Source of the DNA: Zygnema cylindricum
Lineage: Eukaryota > Streptophyta > Zygnematophyceae > Zygnematales > Zygnemataceae
Reading direction: 5' to 3'
Assembly: GCA_037447655.1 (NCBI GenBank)
Contig: JBBHKE010001064.1
Span: 1 to 64,000 of the forward strand
DNA length: 64,000 bases
How positions within the stretch are numbered: the stretch's first letter is position 1; every line of letters begins with the position of its first letter. Below, in pieces: positions 49,055 through 60,792 of this stretch. A program made the position numbers and the translations under genes. The notes under the pieces were generated by a model that saw only the letters and a program-made list of their open reading frames with translations, was not told the DNA's origin and did not search any database.

Positions 49055-49535
49055 AGACAGAGAGAGTTTCCCACCTGCCTCCCACACTGCCAGAAGGTAC
49101 GGACAGGGGTCTTCTGCCGCTCTCGGAGGTCTCTGCACCCTTGTTCGCAGCGTGACACATGTCACATAGGACAACATCTACGTCACTTGCGAGCCACAAG
49201 TGTTCAAAGAACAAAAGGTGTTTCTATGGCAATCCTTATCTACAGTTGACCCGTTGAAGGAAATAAATTGGCACCAAAATTCAAAATGGGTCACAATCAC
49301 GAAAGACTTTTGGTCAAAACAAGGGCTTAAAGACAAAACAAATGGAATGTATAAGTGAAAAATGAGCCCATGTCTACCATGTATGTGTATGTGTATGCGT
49401 ATGTCTGTGTGTATGTGTACGTGTACGTGTATGTGTATGTGTATGTGTATGCGTATGCGTATGGTGTATGTGTATGTTTATACGTATGCGTATGCGTCTG
49501 TCTATGTGTATGTGTATATGTATGCATATGGTGTA

Positions 49536-49584
<49 letters not shown>

Positions 49585-52500
49585 GTGTAAGTGTATGTGT
49601 ATATGTATGTGTATATGTATATGTATATGTATGTGTATAACATGTACCGTACACATAGCAAGTTTTTACATACACCATAGCACCACATACATAGCTGTGA
49701 TAACACAACATCACATACATAATATTCTTACTTACATAAGAGAACATAATAGCACAGAGATACATAAAATCGCATACATACCATCTGCTACAATCCACTG
49801 TTGGCATTTTCGTACATGACAAAATAAAGGACGTTGCCCAGTCTGAGTTGTTTATTTGCTGACGGATTATTCACTTTACACCAAAAGAAAACAGAGGCTT
49901 CTAGGGGCTGGGCTAGTTTTGAGTCATGACATGATTATTTCCAATGATTGGGCAGTTTATGGCCGTAGGATTAAGATCTGGACGGTCAGACCAATCATTG
50001 AGAACAGTCATAAAATGATCTGAAAAATAGCAATACGGACCCCAACTCTTTAAGTATAGTGAAACGAAAATATAAAACTAAAAATTTTAAAAGTAAAGTT
50101 TCATGTTTCACAAAAAAAAATCAAAAAGGCACTTAAAAGTATAATAGGGCCTATGTACAAAACTATGAGAGGTTCTAAGCTTTACTTCGATTCCAAAAAG
50201 AGATATCACTCACATTTTCCAGTATTGGAGAATCGTTGGGCAACACATACCTACAAAAGCCGAAGAAAAAAAGTGAATGAAAAACATAAAAATATAGGCA
50301 CGATAGTCTTAAATGCGATAATTAATAATTCATAAGCCCCTAATTGTTCACAGGCCAATGAAAAGGTGGTTCAAAATGCAGGATTATTTTTCTTTCATAA
50401 ATTGACCTTTTTGTCCTTTTCCTTTTCATGATTTTAAAAGATTTTAAAAACACACGACCGAGGTGATCGAAACTCACACGCAATGTACGATCCTCCTCCC
50501 TATAGAATTTCGAAAACCAGGAGTGCCCGAATGAACTTTTTTTATAGTTTCTCCATCACTTTTTGTCTCACATATGACATTAAATTTCTCTTCATCAATT
50601 CCTTCGGATCCTCCATTACTTTCGAAAACCATACTCGTCCCATGATGCTTCAGATCCATTTCCACCGGAATTGTGATTGGATATCGTGGGATTACATCCT
50701 CGAGATCAGTAATTGCTTTTCTTAATTTCCTGCAAATACCAAAATAAAGGATGAGTTATGAGGTATGATTTACACTTTTGAAGCATAAACCTTCCATTGA
50801 TTTCAAAACATATTCGGATGGAATATAAAACTGCCTTTGTAATCATCGACTTGAAGAATATAAATTCTCCATTACGGCAAACCACGTCAACATATTAACA
50901 TCAATATCGACAGTAGTTGTAATGTTGGGCTAATAAATGATACATAAAATCCGTAATTGTCTTTAATCTTGTTATCGAACATTTCCCTTCATTGAACACT
51001 ACATCGTGTATCGCTATTAGTGTTGATATTTTTTTCGCCACATAAAACATCTTTTCTCCATACACACTTGTCTGATTTTCAGATGGAGACCACCAATCGG
51101 AAGGTGAGAATCGAAAGGTGAGAATCGAAAGGTGAGAATCTTGCCTTTCAGTTGCACCCGTCAGATTCATAATCGAACAAGTGTGTACGAAGAAAAGATG
51201 TTTTAAGTGGCGAATGATACCGATTCACGGTGTAATAGTTGACATCCATATTGACATCAAATCTGCCTCCTCCATGCCTTCTGCCTATAAAGAGAATTCA
51301 GTACCTATGAGTATCACTCACTTAGCTACTTCAATCGAAAAAATGCTCATTCTTGATGTCATTCTTGATCAACACAAGCTTCATTTATTTACTTGAAGCC
51401 ATTTTTTATGGATAATTTTACCCTTTAACAATGCTACCGATTTTGAGCCATCAGAAATGTCCCATGAAAAATGATATAGTAGCTGAACCTTAATGTCATT
51501 AACATAGCCTCATTATACATATAGGTTCAATAACTAATTCAACTACCAGTTTTGTGTTCTATTACGAAAGGCACGATACTTGACCTTTTTGAAACTTTTT
51601 GGTATAAAAGTTGATTTTCATGTTGGGGCTCAAAAGCACATCACAGCATATGCATTGTTTTACATGGGTTTATTTATTAAAGAGTACTCTCTTTAAAAAG
51701 AAGAGAAAAAAAGAGAATACCCAAGTTAACAGATTATAATTAGAGGTTTTCGCAAAGGAGGTCAGCCCACCTTTTTTCATTTGACTTGTAATAGCTGCAG
51801 GATTGTTTCATAGGGCAGGCAATGCAATTTGGATTCACCTTTTTGCAAAAGATCTGTTCCCAAAATGACATAAAAGTTGTGAAAGGACAATATATACAGG
51901 TTCATCAAAGACTGGTAACCATATTGACCATGACATTAGCATGACAATCAAATAATTACACGCAATTGACGTTGATGTGGACATCAACATTGAATACAGT
52001 ATTGTACATAAACATTATTATTAATACTACCTATATGGTTGGACTACAAACGTTATTATCATAATTACATTATTATCATTTTTACCTACATGGTTTGGAT
52101 ACAAACATCATTCTCATCACTACCCTTATGGTTTGAATATAAACGTTGTTATTATCACTACCAATATGGCTTGGATACAAACATTATTGTCATCATTACC
52201 GATATATTTTGAATATAAACAATCTTTAACATCAACACAATTTGGGTTGGATACAAAGACTATTATCATCACTATCTATATGTTCAGTATCACAAGAAAT
52301 AAAAAAATGGGTTGAGCAAACATGGATATTTACATTGATGTCCATGTATCATCCTAAATTTTGATACAGAGTTTTGAAAAAGAAACATGAATTTCAACAC
52401 CAACTGACAAGGTTTTCTTGTCTAAAAAAAAAAGCGATCCAAAAAGGAGATTGCCTCACTTTTCCAAAAGTTATCAGGTGGTAATGAAGCTCGTACCTGG

Positions 52501-55500
52501 AAAAAAACCCACATGGGAAATAAATGAGTAAAAAACTGAAGGTTTTGTTTTGTTTCTCAAGCTATTTGCATATTTTCTCGGAAAATCTTACTTTCTCGAC
52601 ATAAGAATTGAAATGTATTTTCCATCGCTCCCTCGTCTAATCCCTTGGCATAACATACTAAAAGAGACAATATAATTTAAACGTAGAAAATCGTCCATAA
52701 ACGGAAAAAAATACAAGTTATCAATATTGACAAATACACATGAAAATCATACTAATAATAAGTCATCCTACTGCATGCTTTTACAAAATTGTAAGAAACA
52801 TTGTCAGACCAAATGAAGAATAAAAACTTAAAGTTGGGGTTCAAGGAACGTCAAGGGAGAAAGATAGGGAAGATAATATTCTTCAAGGCGAGAAAGAGCG
52901 AGGGAGGGAGGGAAGAGGGGCGGCGGAGAGGAGAAGGAGAGAGAGAGAGAGGGAGATAGGTACCTAATTCAAATTAGAAGGTTAAGAATGCCTTGCGCAT
53001 TGGTTCATGAAAAGATATTCTTGACCTCTCAAAGACCAACAATTTTTTTTTTCCCGTTTATTTCAAATAGAGAATATTAAAAATCTGAACAGATGAAGTA
53101 TGTAAAAAACATCACCTCAAACAGTAAGAGTTGACACGTAGAAAACAGTCAAAACTCAAAGCAGTAAAGAGGTTTAAAACTAAAAAAAACAGTCAAAACA
53201 GTGAGAAATTTAAAAGTAAGAAGTATACATACAGTTCCTGGAATGAAAGGGCTGACAAGAACCTCCAAATCTTGTTTTGAATTATTTTCGCCGGCCCAGA
53301 TCTAATCCCAACCGTATATCCTTCCAATTATGACAAATCAAAATACTGTATATCACCCTCATTGATACTGAACAATTACCATAAGTGATACTTATTAATT
53401 ACAAATAATCCAGACCAAATAGTTACCATGATACCCACTAATCACAATGATCTCTATAACGGAGGTGAAAACCAACCAATTTGTTACTATTTGTTTACCA
53501 ACATGTAGATCAAATTGTCAAAAAAAAAATCAAAACTATTTGTGACTTTGTCACATATATCAAATCCCAGCCATAAAATACAAGGTCGCATTGACAAAAC
53601 GTCATATCTTTTGGCATTCACTATATCACATATATTAAATTATTACTAGTTTTTGAAAACATGAGATTGCAAAACAGGACGATCCCTGCCATAAAACTTA
53701 AAAGTTTACATTTGACCGAAATTTACCCTTTGGGCATTGACTTTATCACAAATATTGATAGTGCTCGAAATGATAAGACTGCAAAATGCAACAATCCCAA
53801 TTATAAAACTTGGGATCATACAAGTTGAGGTTACATTTGACAAGAATTTACACCTTTGGGCATTTTCAAACTCTCTAGTATTTCGAAACGATGTCCGGGG
53901 CACCCATCCCAATCGAACACAAATACGGGCCGCATTGGTGTCCACCTTCATATCAAATCAGAAAATATGAATGAACTAAAACAAAAACATGTTAAAACAT
54001 CTCTCTCCTCCCTCTCCCTCTCCATCTCCCCCTCCCCCTCCCGCGCTCTCGGCCTCTTCCTCTCGCTCTCACCCTCCCTTTCCCCCTCCCCGTCAACCCC
54101 AGGATCGTGTAGGAATACGTTAAACAAAGGTTTAACATCTTTCCTCAACATCGTGTCTTTTAAAACCTTCTTATAGATCTTATAGAAACTTCTACGTCTT
54201 ATAAATCTGATAAAACTTGTATGTACAATTTAACATTATTGTTAGTTTTAGAATCCATAGTTGACTTACCTTTGCACCATACCTTCGCACCATACTTTTT
54301 GTGAAAATTTGGCTAGGAAGGTTGTTAAGGACGTTTAAAAATGAATGGTTGTGTAAACGTTTTAAGTTTAATTTTAAATATATCTTACCGGAATCCCCTT
54401 TTGTCCCAAACAAAGAAGTCGAATACACTCCATACTTTTCCAACCAAGTCCTCGTATTCCCATTAAGATTTTTCTGGACCCCAAACGTTTCAGTTTAAGA
54501 ATTTGATAAATTGACATCGATCTTAACACTTTGAGCACAAAGTTTGATATTATCTTCTAGAATTACTAAAAATAATTGGAATTGTTCGACCTCTTATACT
54601 CAAATTACATTGGTATATAGATTATAGGACCATAAATATGGGGGGGAGAAAGGGAGAGGGATGAAAAGGGAGAAAGAGGGAGGGAGAGGGAAGGAGAGAG
54701 GGAGAGGGATGCAGGGAGAGAGGAAACAGGAGAGCAGGAGAGTGAGGAGTGGGGGAGCGGGGAGGAGGAAGGCGGGATTTGGAGAATAGAGAGGGAGCTG
54801 GAGGAAGAGCGAGAGGAAGAGGGAGGGAGAGGGAGGAAGAGGGAGTGGGAGGGAGAGGGAGGGAAAGGGAGGGAGGAGGAAGAGGGTGATGGAGAGGGGA
54901 GAAGGGACGAGGGAAGCGGTGGAGGAGGGCCAGAGGAGAGAGGGAAGGGGAGGGCGAGGAGGGAGAGGGAGAGGAGAGGAGGGATGAGGGGAAGGAGGAG
55001 CACAGAGGAGAGGGAAAGGCAGAAGTGCACGAGGCGGGGGCTAGGGAAGTGGGAGAGAGAAATGAAGATAGAGGGATAAGAGTGGGGAAAGTGGCGAGGG
55101 ATGTGAATAAGAGTGCGGAATGGCGGTTCAAGTTTGTAAAAAAAGAGAAACGTGGATAAGGAGAGGGGAAGAAATTAATCATGGACATTTATTCATGGAA
55201 AAACTAGTGAGAGAGAGGGAGGGAGAGGAGAGCGGGGGATTGGGAGAGCAGGGGAGAGGGAGAGTGGAAAAAAAGGAAGAAAGGGAGAGGGGAAGGGAGA
55301 GAACACGACGTTCCCTTAGCTGGAGACTTTGACATTTCAACGCCCAAGATTGTGAGTCTATGATAAAGATGCTTATGCCCGAAACATTGTGACTTACTCT
55401 CCAAGAAAAATGTGTGTTATAGTTAAAACGGAAAAGATTGCTTCTTAAAATGAAATTTTTTAACATATCAATACATTTCTTTTTCTGGCAAACTGAGAAA

Positions 55501-58439
55501 AACATTTATTCACATCAAATGTATCGATACACTGAATCTATGCATTGACACATTGAAACATTTTCATAAAAGCATGAAAACCAATAGTACTAGTGTGAAC
55601 ATATACATGACATTATACGTAAAAATACCTCGACTGTTCAGGAGATGCGTCTCGAAGAAACTCCAAGTTGTCACCGCATTCAAAGAGGCATGCCTACGTC
55701 ATTGAAATCAAGAAATGAAAAAATATTAGAATGTTTTTTCAAAAAACATTATTAACGCCCTTGTTAGTTGAAAAGAAGGAAGGTCGTCATTTTCCGTTTA
55801 AGTAATGCTAATGAACGATAGTTGCTAGATAACTCAATCAAGACCATGAATACTTCTAAGTCTTTTACTTTCTCTGCCGGATGTTCAAAAGTCAAAAATA
55901 CCAACCTAGTTTTGTTGGAGCAATTCAAACACAAAGAAATCGACCAATTGTTCTTTACTCCGCAAAAACAATATTGATCCAATATCCAACAATGAATGGA
56001 AGTCATATTTAATCTATTTCCTACAAAACTTACGCTTAAATGTTTGCGGATGACACATCTAAAACGATATCATTCAACATCTTTTTCCACTTTTCAAAGC
56101 CTTCCAAAAAACAAAGATTACTGACTTTTAAACGTCCAGCCAACACATTTTGTTGCCCGCGCTCCTTTATCACATTTGCAACCCTCGACACATCAGCACA
56201 CTTTACAAACTCCCAATTGACGGTGGAAACCACCTCCTCCATCTTGATTAGTTTCTCTTCTGACATTGCTTTTCTGATTGATGTTGCTTCTTGAATTAGA
56301 CGAAACTCGTGTCTCTGGAGTTTCCAGTTTGTTTTAGTCTTAAATCCTCCAGCCGCATGTTCCTTTTCTCCAACTTCTGTACCTGACAATCTTGTTTTTT
56401 CCATCGACTTGACTAGTCCTGATTTTGTCTTCGACGTCAAAACTGCTGTTTTTCCCTTGAATTCGGATAGTCCCAGAATTTTTTCATTACACAGTAGCTT
56501 CTTCTCTGAAGTTTTTCTCTCTGTAGTTTTCTTTTCTGTTGTTTTTTTTCTTGAAAATTCGATCCCACCATGAGAGAATGACTTTAAAGCCATAATCACA
56601 TTGCTGGAATACCAAAAACAAGAAGTCCGTCAAAATAAAGAATTGAAAATTGCATGACATTGACTTACCTCTTGGTTTTATTAAACATACATTTGTCAAT
56701 TTCCCAGAAATAATCTTTTCGGGAATGTGGTTGCGTTACTACAAACTATGCTAAAATGCTAATGATAGACAATGTGCTGAAAAAAAATGGCACGAAATAA
56801 TGACTCTAGTTGTATTGGTGTTTTTAAAAAGGCTCAAAACAGTCAAATTCAACTTCCCCATAGAAATTCAGGTGCTCTCAAACCTACTTTATCCCAAATT
56901 TTATGATGTCGTTTTTTTTTTTTTTTAATTGTTTTATACAAAATTGTTTGAATCATCCCCCAAAAAAAAAGGTAAGTATCAAGTTTTATGTCTAAAAACA
57001 GAAGCCATTCTTTCCAAATGCTTCTTCCATTTTCTATTTTGAACTATTTTTCAAGTTAAAAAAAACAGAGTAATATTGTTGTTCTTTTGCATTTGCAAAT
57101 GAGAATGACAACACTAACTATCTCCCTCATATCAAAATGAATGTCTTTTGCATGTTGCAAAATTGTTCTACTTATGACTTGCATGTTTTTATTTTTTTTT
57201 GTCTTTCACCTTGAAACGCGGTCGTTAACATTCTGAGTCAAAAAAGAAGCTAAAACCGAGTCCAAAACCGAACCTTCCCATTTTGAAAATCGGCGATCTC
57301 CTGTAAACAAAAGATTGCAATAAATAAATTAATAAATTGCAATAAGTTAAAAAGAAAAATGTATCAAAAAGGATGGCTCCAAAAATCTTAGTAACGAAAA
57401 CAGTTATATTAAGCAAAAATAACAGTTATAAACACATCCATGTTCTTTGCAATTAGGCAAATTATAGTAACATCAACAACCAAGCTCAAATCGAGAGTAT
57501 GGGCAAACGGTTCTAAAAGACATTTAATAAACCTTGAAAGAAAACCAGAAATCAAACCGAGGAAGGTAAAAATATGTTTCTTAATTACTGAGATGATATG
57601 TGGCACTTGGTAACAATAATCTGAAAAAAAAAAAAGGTCACAAAAATACCTTGAACATCACTTATTCTTGCAAGGAACGCCTTGACTTTACTTATTTGGG
57701 GATTGTTTATCGTCGTCCATTGGAAAGTTCTTTTCCCTTTCCTTCCCCATTCTTTCATACGTTGTAAGTCAAGCAATTTGGATGGTAGTTCCCTAACGTC
57801 ACCATTACCGGTTTCGCTTACATTGCTTTTATGTCGTCTTGTATATGGGACGCATATTTCTTTCTTTCTTTCAATTTTGAAGTCACAAATAATAGGATTT
57901 TGTTCCATGTCTTCCATTTCGGATTTTTCTTCTTCACTCTCATCCAATATTAACTTTGTCCCACCTCTACATGAAGTTTCCATAGAAACATTGGTGGCCA
58001 ATTCTGAGCTTTTCTCCATTAGGAGCAATAATGGTTTTTCCATTACTGTTGCTCCCTCTCTTCCTCTTCCTCTCCCTCGCTCTTCCTCTCCCCCTCTCTC
58101 TCCCCCTCTCTCCCACTCTCTCTCTCCCTCTCCCTCCCAAACTCTTCCACTCTTCTCTCTTTCCCTCCCTCCCACTCCCTCTCTCTCTCTCCCACTGATC
58201 AAATATAAACTTCCTGTCTCCCGTGTCACATTTTTTCTCATTCGACCTAGAGAAGTAAAAATCCGTACATCCACCATTCTATACTGGTTTTTAAGTCTTT
58301 CAGCCAATGGACTAGTTTTCCCTCTTCCATTTGTAGACCGTACACTTCTACCGCTTTCAACTTTTTGCAATATGGAGGACAATGCATGAAACCAGAACTT
58401 AAAAATTTTCCGGACGAATAGCAGCCTTCCACCGCCCAT
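44153..58439 (-). CDS. DEMETER/ROS1-like 5-methylcytosine DNA glycosylase, divergent, with an in-frame TAA
   Basis: This family excises 5-methylcytosine to demethylate plant DNA in the nucleus. Exons (complement): 57650-58439, 57210-57300, 56034-56603, 54389-54473, 53854-53945, 52592-52657, 52460-52496, 51771-51853, 50478-50729, 49075-49139, 45601-45716, 44777-44891, 44325-44363, 44153-44175; 807 codons in one consistent phase. The glycosylase domain shows [31 protein letters not shown], Hh[17 protein letters not shown] with Lys496, and [16 protein letters not shown] with Asp514, the 18-residue Lys-Asp spacing of DEMETER. The iron-sulfur cysteines 580, 587, 590 and 596 keep C-X6-C-X2-C-X5-C. 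The C-terminal DME domain has [21 protein letters not shown] and [12 protein letters not shown]. Oddities: codon 483 is TAA, the permuted CXXC segment is absent, and the tail is short. The two outermost exons are least sure. A pseudogene or sequence error is possible. Confidence 0.85.
44556..44770. repeat. Pyrimidine tract in a glycosylase intron
   Basis: C/T-rich tract immediately past the donor at 44776 of the glycosylase exon 44777-44891; it reads as purine (GGGAGGGAGG-like) in the transcript. Confidence 0.7.
44880..45200. repeat. A/C-rich low-complexity sequence
   Basis: Degenerate AACAAAC-type repeats from the acceptor at 44892 into the intron. A similar A-rich block with AACAGATCGAAA motifs covers 46310-46530. 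Open frames here are compositional artefacts. Confidence 0.6.
46796..48379. repeat. 1.58-kb CCCT microsatellite (GGGA on the transcribed strand)
   Basis: Nearly pure 4-bp repeats run from 46796 to about 47905, with only three single-C phase slips (near 47276, 47740 and 47778). After that come blocks with CTC or extra C variants. The array lies in the glycosylase intron between exons at 49075 and 45716. The minus strand is GGGA repeated, with GGG runs separated by one base. Confidence 0.98.
48380..49001. repeat. Degenerate pyrimidine-rich continuation
   Basis: C/T-rich sequence continuing the CCCT array, including a C-only run near 48926-48939. It ends at the switch to GA repeats at 49002. 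Confidence 0.75.
49002..49066. repeat. GA dinucleotide repeat next to a splice donor
   Basis: GA repeats with a few interruptions. On the minus strand this is CT repeat starting about eight bases after the 5' splice site of the 49075-49139 exon. Confidence 0.9.
49376..49640. repeat. GTGTAT hexamer array
   Basis: TATGTG/TATGCG variants repeat for about 260 bp in a glycosylase intron. Open frames on either strand through it are artefacts. Confidence 0.9.
51002..51232. mobile_element. 231-bp CACCGTG-family MITE, TA-flanked
   Basis: Sits in the glycosylase intron 50730-51770. Ends read CATCGTGTATCGCTATTAG and, from the right, CACCGTGAATCGGTATC; TA at 51000-51001 and 51233-51234. It shares GTGTGTACG and AAGATGTTTTAAGTGGCGAA with the element at 9026. 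A short AGGTGAGAATCGA unit is tandemly repeated inside. Confidence 0.85.
52097..52286. repeat. Five-unit 38-bp degenerate tandem repeat
   Basis: Units start at 52097, 52135, 52173, 52211 and 52249 with GGATACAAAC or GAATATAAAC alternating. Odd and even units resemble each other more closely, hinting at a 76-bp higher-order repeat. It is intronic, between glycosylase exons. Confidence 0.8.
52890..52962. repeat. Purine tract in a glycosylase intron
   Basis: GAGGGAGGGA and GAGAGA-type sequence, pyrimidine in the transcript; opposite polarity to the CCCT array. Confidence 0.6.
53998..54095. repeat. Pyrimidine tract upstream of exon 5 of the glycosylase
   Basis: CTCTCCCTCC-type sequence between the exons at 53854-53945 and 54389-54473. 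Confidence 0.6.
54640..55305. repeat. Long G/A-rich tract in a glycosylase intron
   Basis: GGGAGAGGGA-type sequence at 54640-55070 and again at 55204-55305. The large open frames across it on the opposite strand are low-complexity artefacts. Confidence 0.75.
58045..58196 (-). repeat. Purine repeat inside the first glycosylase coding exon
   Basis: On the minus strand GAGAGGGAGAG-type repeat encodes an Arg/Glu/Gly-rich segment (about residues 82-131) between two ordinary-composition segments of one open exon. Confidence 0.65.
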
Positions 58440-60792
58440 AGATGCATGAAAAGAAAAAGCGACATTTCCGAAAGAAGAATGCTTTTGAACATTGAATTCC
58501 TCGAATCCAAAGCTCAGCTAGCTAAGCTCAGCTATACTTTACGAATTCACCGTGATTTTCGCTAAGGAAGCAGTTCATTTTGCGTGTTCTTGCTTTGCAG
58601 GCGAATGCTGTGGCTAGGGCTGCATCGTCGCACCATGGCATGGCATGGCATGGCATGGTGACATGGTACGTGGTCGGATGGTCGCATGGAGCCACGGACC
58701 AAAACCTCCACCTGGACACGGTTCGAGGTGTAACGTAACGTAGGGAGTAATATTTCTATGACGTGGAGTCTGGACTTGTGCTTATCTGTCAACGAATGGC
58801 TCGACATCGTAACGAGGAGCCTTGTGACGTGTTAAAAAAACAAACCGTCGCTACAACTAAAAAGTGAAAATATCGTGTAATAGTATCTCGTTATTCGCGA
58901 TCAGTACTAGGGCCGAATCCCATTGATGATTTTTCCGGTTCTGATTGCGAAATCAACTCCATGATGTACAAAATCGAGTCTTTCTAAATTTTACTCACAA
59001 ATTTTTTTAAATCAAAGTATACTGACCAAAAATCTACGTAAACAATCGGCTGTGACACCTGCCCGCTAAAATTTGACATCTTTCCGGTCGAGCCGTCGAT
59101 AAATGTAAAATATTCGGTTCGGCCCGCAGTCTCGGTGCTCAAAGATTTCTTCTGCACGCATCAACATCAAGGAAATTTAAGGAAATTCATTTCATTCGTC
59201 AAGGAAATTCGTAGTTTTTTGTATCGGTAGCCATATTTTTTAACCTACCATAACCGACATCAGAAACCACAACCGAAACCACAACCGACTGTTAACCGAC
59301 CGCCCGCGCCAGATCCGTAACGAATTCGGTTGCCAAATATGGGGGGTGGGGCGGATTCGGGCGGGTGATTCATGAAAAAAAAAAAAAAACGGTTACGGTC
59401 GGGTAAGCAAAAAACGAAAAAAATTGAAGGTTTGTACTGTCCATACTATCTAACATTATTGTACTTTGGTATCGGGGAAGTACGTGACATCATTTTGTAC
59501 TTTTTCGGTTACGGGCGGGTACCGGTAGTAGCGAGAAATCGAGTTTCGGTTAACTTTTATTTTCGTAAACGTGTTTCGGGTAACGGTTAACAATTTTGGA
59601 GCGTGACATAACCCGGTCGGGCGTCGGGTACTCAGATTTTGAAAAAAAAAAAAACGGTCAGTTTCGGTTATCTAAAATTTTGACTTTTCGACCCCTGACC
59701 GACATATTGATCCGGTATATCGGTGACGGAATAATCGGGACAACAAACCAATATATATTGTGAATAACCGATAAATATCGGGCTCGATAATTATCGTCAA
59801 TAACTGTACGGTTCAGATCGTACAGCTGCATTATTTTGTACGGAAGTAAGGGACGGATTGTCATACGTGGCATGCAACACTACAAAAATAATACGATATA
59901 ATATATAACATAGAGTACTATTTAGTATACTATATTTTATACACATCCGCGACAAAAAATTGTTGGACCCGGAACGATATACCAGGACTCCTCACCGTTC
60001 GATAACCGATAATTTCGGTATCGGTTTCATCGCGATAAGCTTTGACCCGATACACCACTAGAAATTCGATTCTGAAAATAGTATTCCAGAGCCAATTCCA
60101 CTTTATGTGACCCACATTGACGCTGCGTGATCACATACATAGCACACTAATATTTCTGATTGCACACCTTCTGTTGTTTGACAAAAGGACCGCATATCCT
60201 CCAGAATTCAAGAAACAGGATTTACCTCGTGCTCGTTTTCAAGAACTTCAGTGTAAAGCCTTTAATCAAATACTTTGCACTCCAAATACGTGTAACTTCA
60301 GATGTTAGGACATTGCTTGGCACTTCCAAAGCCCATAGTTGTTCTGCCCTTTAGGATAATTCCTTTAATAAAGCTTGTGTTTTTATGCCTGTTTTGGATT
60401 TATTCAAGCAGCTTCAATTCACTTTTATTATTCCAAGCTGGCTCCTTGGCACATAGTTAGGTATTATTCGTTTGATTCTTTGCACCTAGTACTAGTGAAT
60501 TGCTAACTGTAGGTATGTATGACATGTGACGAACCTGTGAACATCAGAACCATTCACAGTTCAGTGTCTGAACAGCCATACAAAACATAACCACACCATC
60601 ATGTTTGAGCCATATTACACATTGAAAAAAGCAGCAACTGCAGTCAACTGTAAATACACTCGTAATGGAATCAGTAACAAGACAATGGCAGTAGGCGACA
60701 ATCGGTACTATAAATTGATAGAGTATAACATATAGAGCATTAACCTAAATTGCTCTAAATCATTGAATTGCTAGCATGTTACAGAATCAATC
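58440..60792. other. Intergenic region between the glycosylase and the CoA carrier
   Basis: Upstream of the glycosylase and downstream of the carrier. It contains a short GGCAT tandem array at 58634-58657 and, at about 59220-60060, sequence dense in CGGTTA, GGGTAA and CCGATAA motifs on both strands. No gene recognised. Confidence 0.5.

Noticed and set aside
46756-49155. 799-aa open frame of Ser-Leu-Pro-Pro repeats and its overlapping frames on both strands
   Set aside because: All arise from the 4-bp CCCT array, which is open in several frames; it lies between two in-phase glycosylase exons and shows no codon structure.
49376-52286. Regular repeats considered as a CRISPR-like array
   Set aside because: Host is eukaryotic, units are contiguous microsatellite or minisatellite repeats without unique spacers, and no cas genes exist nearby.
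55764-56006. Minus-strand frame whose PAEKVKDLE segment resembles the DKAKEYL motif of ROS1
   Set aside because: The matching motif region is supplied by the in-phase exon at 54389-54473; this frame would break phase and needs an extra frameshift.
58908-60060. Possible hAT transposon bounded by TAGGG and CACTA
   Set aside because: Ends are only weakly complementary and no 8-bp target duplication flanks them.
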